Assembly (NCBI RefSeq): GCF_001613795.1
Contig: NZ_LPVZ01000018.1
Span: forward strand, 229,184 to 293,183
Length of the DNA: 64,000 nucleotides
Direction: 5' to 3'
DNA from: Thalassospira sp. MCCC 1A01148
GTDB taxonomy: Bacteria > Pseudomonadota > Alphaproteobacteria > Rhodospirillales > Thalassospiraceae
Shown here: positions 62,112-64,000 of the stretch, piece after piece
Layout of the letters: every line of letters begins with the position of its first letter
Numbering within the stretch: position 1 is the first letter of the stretch
Notes under the pieces: model-generated
What the model was told of the DNA's origin: nothing
Databases searched by the model: none
Seen by the model: the letters and a program-made list of their open reading frames with translations, nothing else
Program-made: the position numbers and the translations under genes

Positions 62112-62969
62112 TTAGCTGCCGTTATCGACATCAAACACGGTTTGACCAAGATGGTATTCGATGCGTTCTTGCAGAATACCGCGATCGCCAAGCTCGGCAA
62201 TTAGCGCGTTGATCTGTTGAATGTGACGACGACAGGGGCTGTTGCGCGAAAACATCAGATGCACGGGGTTGCGCGCCACCGGGGGATCAACAGCGATGAT
62301 TTCGTCCTGAATGCCAAGTTTGCGAAGCGTTGCCAGCCCATCATAGCGACCCAGCAGAACATAATCGACATGACCTGCAACAAGCAGGTCAAAGATGCGA
62401 TCAATTGTCGGGGAATAAACAACGTCGAGATTTTGGCTTGAATAGCTGTCGATCTCGTTTCCAAGGCTGCCACCATGCGGGCGCGCCCCGCGATACCCCC
62501 GAAGGTCGCTGATCTGGCGATAGCCAAAGCGCCGGTCCACATGCTGAAAAACCATGATATCGTCTTCGTAGAAGGGGTCGCTATAGTGGTAAAGCCGTTG
62601 GCGTTCTGTCTTGAAATATGCACCCGCCGTGGCGTCGATTTCACCCTGAAACAGCAAATCAAGGGTTCTGGCCCAGGGCATCTCGATATCAACCCGGACA
62701 TCAAGGTTATTGCGTTTGGCATATTCGGTGATGATATCGATACCAAGACCGGTTTGGCGCCCGTCCTTTGCAATATAGGAAATCGGCTGCCAACTTGTCG
62801 GGCCGCCGATTGTGATGGTTTTGCAATTTGATCTGGATGTGTCAGCGGCAGGTTTATTGCGATCAGACTGCTGAGCCATGGCAGGTGTCGACAACCCGGT
62901 CAATACGGTGATTATCACGCATAATGCGCATATTCTAATAAGGCTGGCGTGTCGCAGCTTTGACCGCAT
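62112..62969 (-). CDS. Orphan solute-binding protein (SBP_bac_3), tandem copy 2
   Basis: 285 residues. Signal peptide to about residue 32 (PAMAQQS). Mature protein strongly resembles the downstream gene: WQPISYIAKDGRQTGLGIDIITEYAKRNNL, PWARTLDLLFQGEIDATAGAYFKTER, SDLRGYRGARPHGG, YVLLGRYDGL and the paired cysteines (SNCKTI, SPCRRHI). The two are old duplicates, separated by 112 bases and read in the same direction. Ligand unknown. Confidence 0.82.
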   Translation of the reverse strand: MRSKLRHASLIRICALCVIITVLTGLSTPAMAQQSDRNKPAADTSRSNCKTITIGGPTSWQPISYIAKDGRQTGLGIDIITEYAKRNNLDVRVDIEMPWARTLDLLFQGEIDATAGAYFKTERQRLYHYSDPFYEDDIMVFQHVDRRFGYRQISDLRGYRGARPHGGSLGNEIDSYSSQNLDVVYSPTIDRIFDLLVAGHVDYVLLGRYDGLATLRKLGIQDEIIAVDPPVARNPVHLMFSRNSPCRRHIQQINALIAELGDRGILQERIEYHLGQTVFDVDNGS

Positions 62970-63098
62970 CTTTTCCGCCCCTGTCGTTTCCTGATCACTC
63001 CCTATTATTTAGATGTGGACGCGGTGCGGTTTATTCAACTTGTCTTAATCAATAACTTTGTCAGAAAGGGGGGCAAGCGCGGGGCAGGGACCGTCAGC

Positions 63099-63737
63099 TC
63101 AGGTCAGTCCGACACCCTTGAGAATGATACGAACGACATTTTCCTTGGCCTCGGCAAACTGTGCGTCGGTAAGCGGTTTGTCGTTGTTGAAAATTTCGAT
63201 CTGACGGCCAAAGTCGGCATAGTGCTGGGTGGTGGCAAAGATCATGTACATCAGCGTATAGGGTTCGATATCATCCATTTTGCCCTCGGCGATCCAGCCG
63301 CGGATCGCCACCACACGGCTATCAAGCCAGCTTTTGACCGTGGTGGAAATGTATTCCGACGAGAATTTGGCACCACGAATGATTTCATGTGCCCAAAGAC
63401 GCGACCCATAGGGACGCAGGCGCGAAAGGTCCATTTTGGCTTCGATATAGCCGCGCAGAATAAGCGCCGGATCAGCACTGTTATCGAACGTCATCGCAGC
63501 TTCAAGCCAATGGTCGCAGACATCTTCCATGATGCGGCGATAAAGGGCCTCTTTGGTGCTGAAATAGTAATGCACATTCGCCTTGGGCACATTGGCTGTC
63601 TCGGCAATCCGTGCGGTTGTGGCGCCCTTGAACCCGAAATCGGCAAAGACCCGTTCGGCAGCCGCCAGAATCTGTTCTTCGTTCTCCTGCCGGATCGCAG
63701 CCTTGTGTGCGCCGTTTACTGCGGGTTTTGTGCTCAT
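63099..63737 (-). CDS. rutR: RutR-type TetR-family regulator of pyrimidine catabolism
   Basis: 212 residues from the ATG at 63737; an in-frame ATG at 63776 is possible but less like the family. The HTH covers residues about 17-65 (QILAAAERVFADFGFKGATTARIAETANVPKANVHYYFSTKEAL in pieces). The C-terminal domain carries the RutR-specific stretch TTQHYADFGRQIEIF, matching STQHYADF in E. coli RutR, and the NVVRIILKG end. E. coli RutR senses uracil and thymine. Upstream lies a near-consensus RutR box, which suggests autoregulation, and the same box occurs before preT. It is the likely uracil-responsive regulator of preTA-hyuC. Confidence 0.9.
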   Translation of the reverse strand: MSTKPAVNGAHKAAIRQENEEQILAAAERVFADFGFKGATTARIAETANVPKANVHYYFSTKEALYRRIMEDVCDHWLEAAMTFDNSADPALILRGYIEAKMDLSRLRPYGSRLWAHEIIRGAKFSSEYISTTVKSWLDSRVVAIRGWIAEGKMDDIEPYTLMYMIFATTQHYADFGRQIEIFNNDKPLTDAQFAEAKENVVRIILKGVGLT

Positions 63738-63804
63738 TCTAATGTCCCGTTTCGCGCCGATTTCGATGGTTCTCAATCGTACTGTATAAATCGTGTCATT
63801 TATC

Positions 63805-63820
63805 TTGACCGTTTGGTCAG
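63805..63820. promoter_or_regulatory. RutR-type operator upstream of rutR
   Basis: TTGACCGTTTGGTCAG matches TTGACCAnnTGGTCAA except at the A7 and final A positions. It lies 68 bp before the rutR start. A short GGTtAAAATAACC inverted repeat follows at 63817-63832. Confidence 0.8.
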
Positions 63821-64000
63821 GTTAAAATAACCTCTACTTCTAATATCAAAAAGAAACTTTTTTATGCGTGTCGTGCCAAGGGTCCAAACTTATCCAAATG
63901 ACCGTTCCGGTCTCCCGGATTTGTGCGGATATGCGAAGCAAAATTGCAGGAAGATGCACATCTTTCAAGATTTTGCGACAACGTAGCCCGTGCAAATCCG
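63821..64000. other. Upstream edge of window, no supported gene
   Basis: The last 180 bases have an AT-rich part then ordinary composition. A 40-codon frame from an ATG at 63863 has no ribosome site or recognisable features. The start of a divergent gene may lie just outside. Confidence 0.4.

Noticed and set aside
63863..63985. 40-codon frame at the right edge
   Set aside because: No ribosome site or similarity that I recognise.

Overview
The window reads as chromosomal DNA from a heterotrophic, probably marine alphaproteobacterium, most like Thalassospira or a relative in Rhodospirillales. That placement is an inference from gene content: FCD-type GntR regulators, a TRAP uronate system, RutR with PreT/PreA, a type III-fold ornithine decarboxylase with a long leader, and an M42 peptidase of the NAGGN-associated type. 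GC content looks moderate, and codon use looks even throughout. I see no rRNA, tRNA, insertion sequence, prophage or CRISPR array.

Layout, left to right. 1-6.5 kb: end of a short-chain dehydrogenase, a D-amino-acid-type aminotransferase, an arylamine N-acetyltransferase, an orphan solute-binding protein, a small cytochrome c and an uncharacterised exported protein. 5.8-11 kb: a TetR regulator divergent from an RND efflux adaptor and pump, with a palindromic operator between them. 11.2-23.8 kb: sugar and sugar-acid catabolism: an FGGY pentulose kinase, a HAD phosphatase, two FCD regulators, an aldose epimerase, an SMP-30 lactonase, a fumarylacetoacetase-fold protein, 5-dehydro-4-deoxyglucarate dehydratase, a DctPQM TRAP transporter and uronate dehydrogenase. 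Together these outline oxidative uronate degradation. 23.8-25.2 kb: a lone flagellin gene.

25.6-35.8 kb: an iron island. It has a FecI-type sigma factor, FecR, a TonB receptor with an STN signalling domain, a small His/Asp-rich protein, a GFA protein, and a hydroxamate-type ABC importer (fused FhuB, two FhuD paralogues, FhuC). Three good Fur-box matches lie upstream of fecI, the receptor and fhuC. 36-46 kb: a second SMP-30 lactonase, a YbaY plus MliC-like lipoprotein, an ornithine decarboxylase/GNAT pair behind a 300-nt leader, a DUF3830 protein, a DedA protein, a U32 (TrhP-like) protein, and an alanine symporter with a universal stress protein.

46.4-56.5 kb: an N-carbamoyl/allantoate amidohydrolase and a DUF1028 protein are transcribed away from a dipeptide-type ABC operon. 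The operon has a permease-ATPase fusion and ends in an FCD regulator and an M42 aminopeptidase. Two palindromes 31 bp apart sit in the shared promoter region. 56.5-64 kb: the reductive pyrimidine pathway (PreT, PreA, beta-ureidopropionase), two tandem orphan binding proteins and a RutR homologue. Near-consensus RutR boxes lie both upstream of preT and upstream of rutR.

The strongest leads for new biology are the ornithine decarboxylase leader with its Pro/Arg-rich upstream frame, the DUF1028/amidohydrolase/peptide-transport locus with its paired operator, the RutR-linked reductive pathway that lacks a local dihydropyrimidinase, and the His-rich protein in the iron island.
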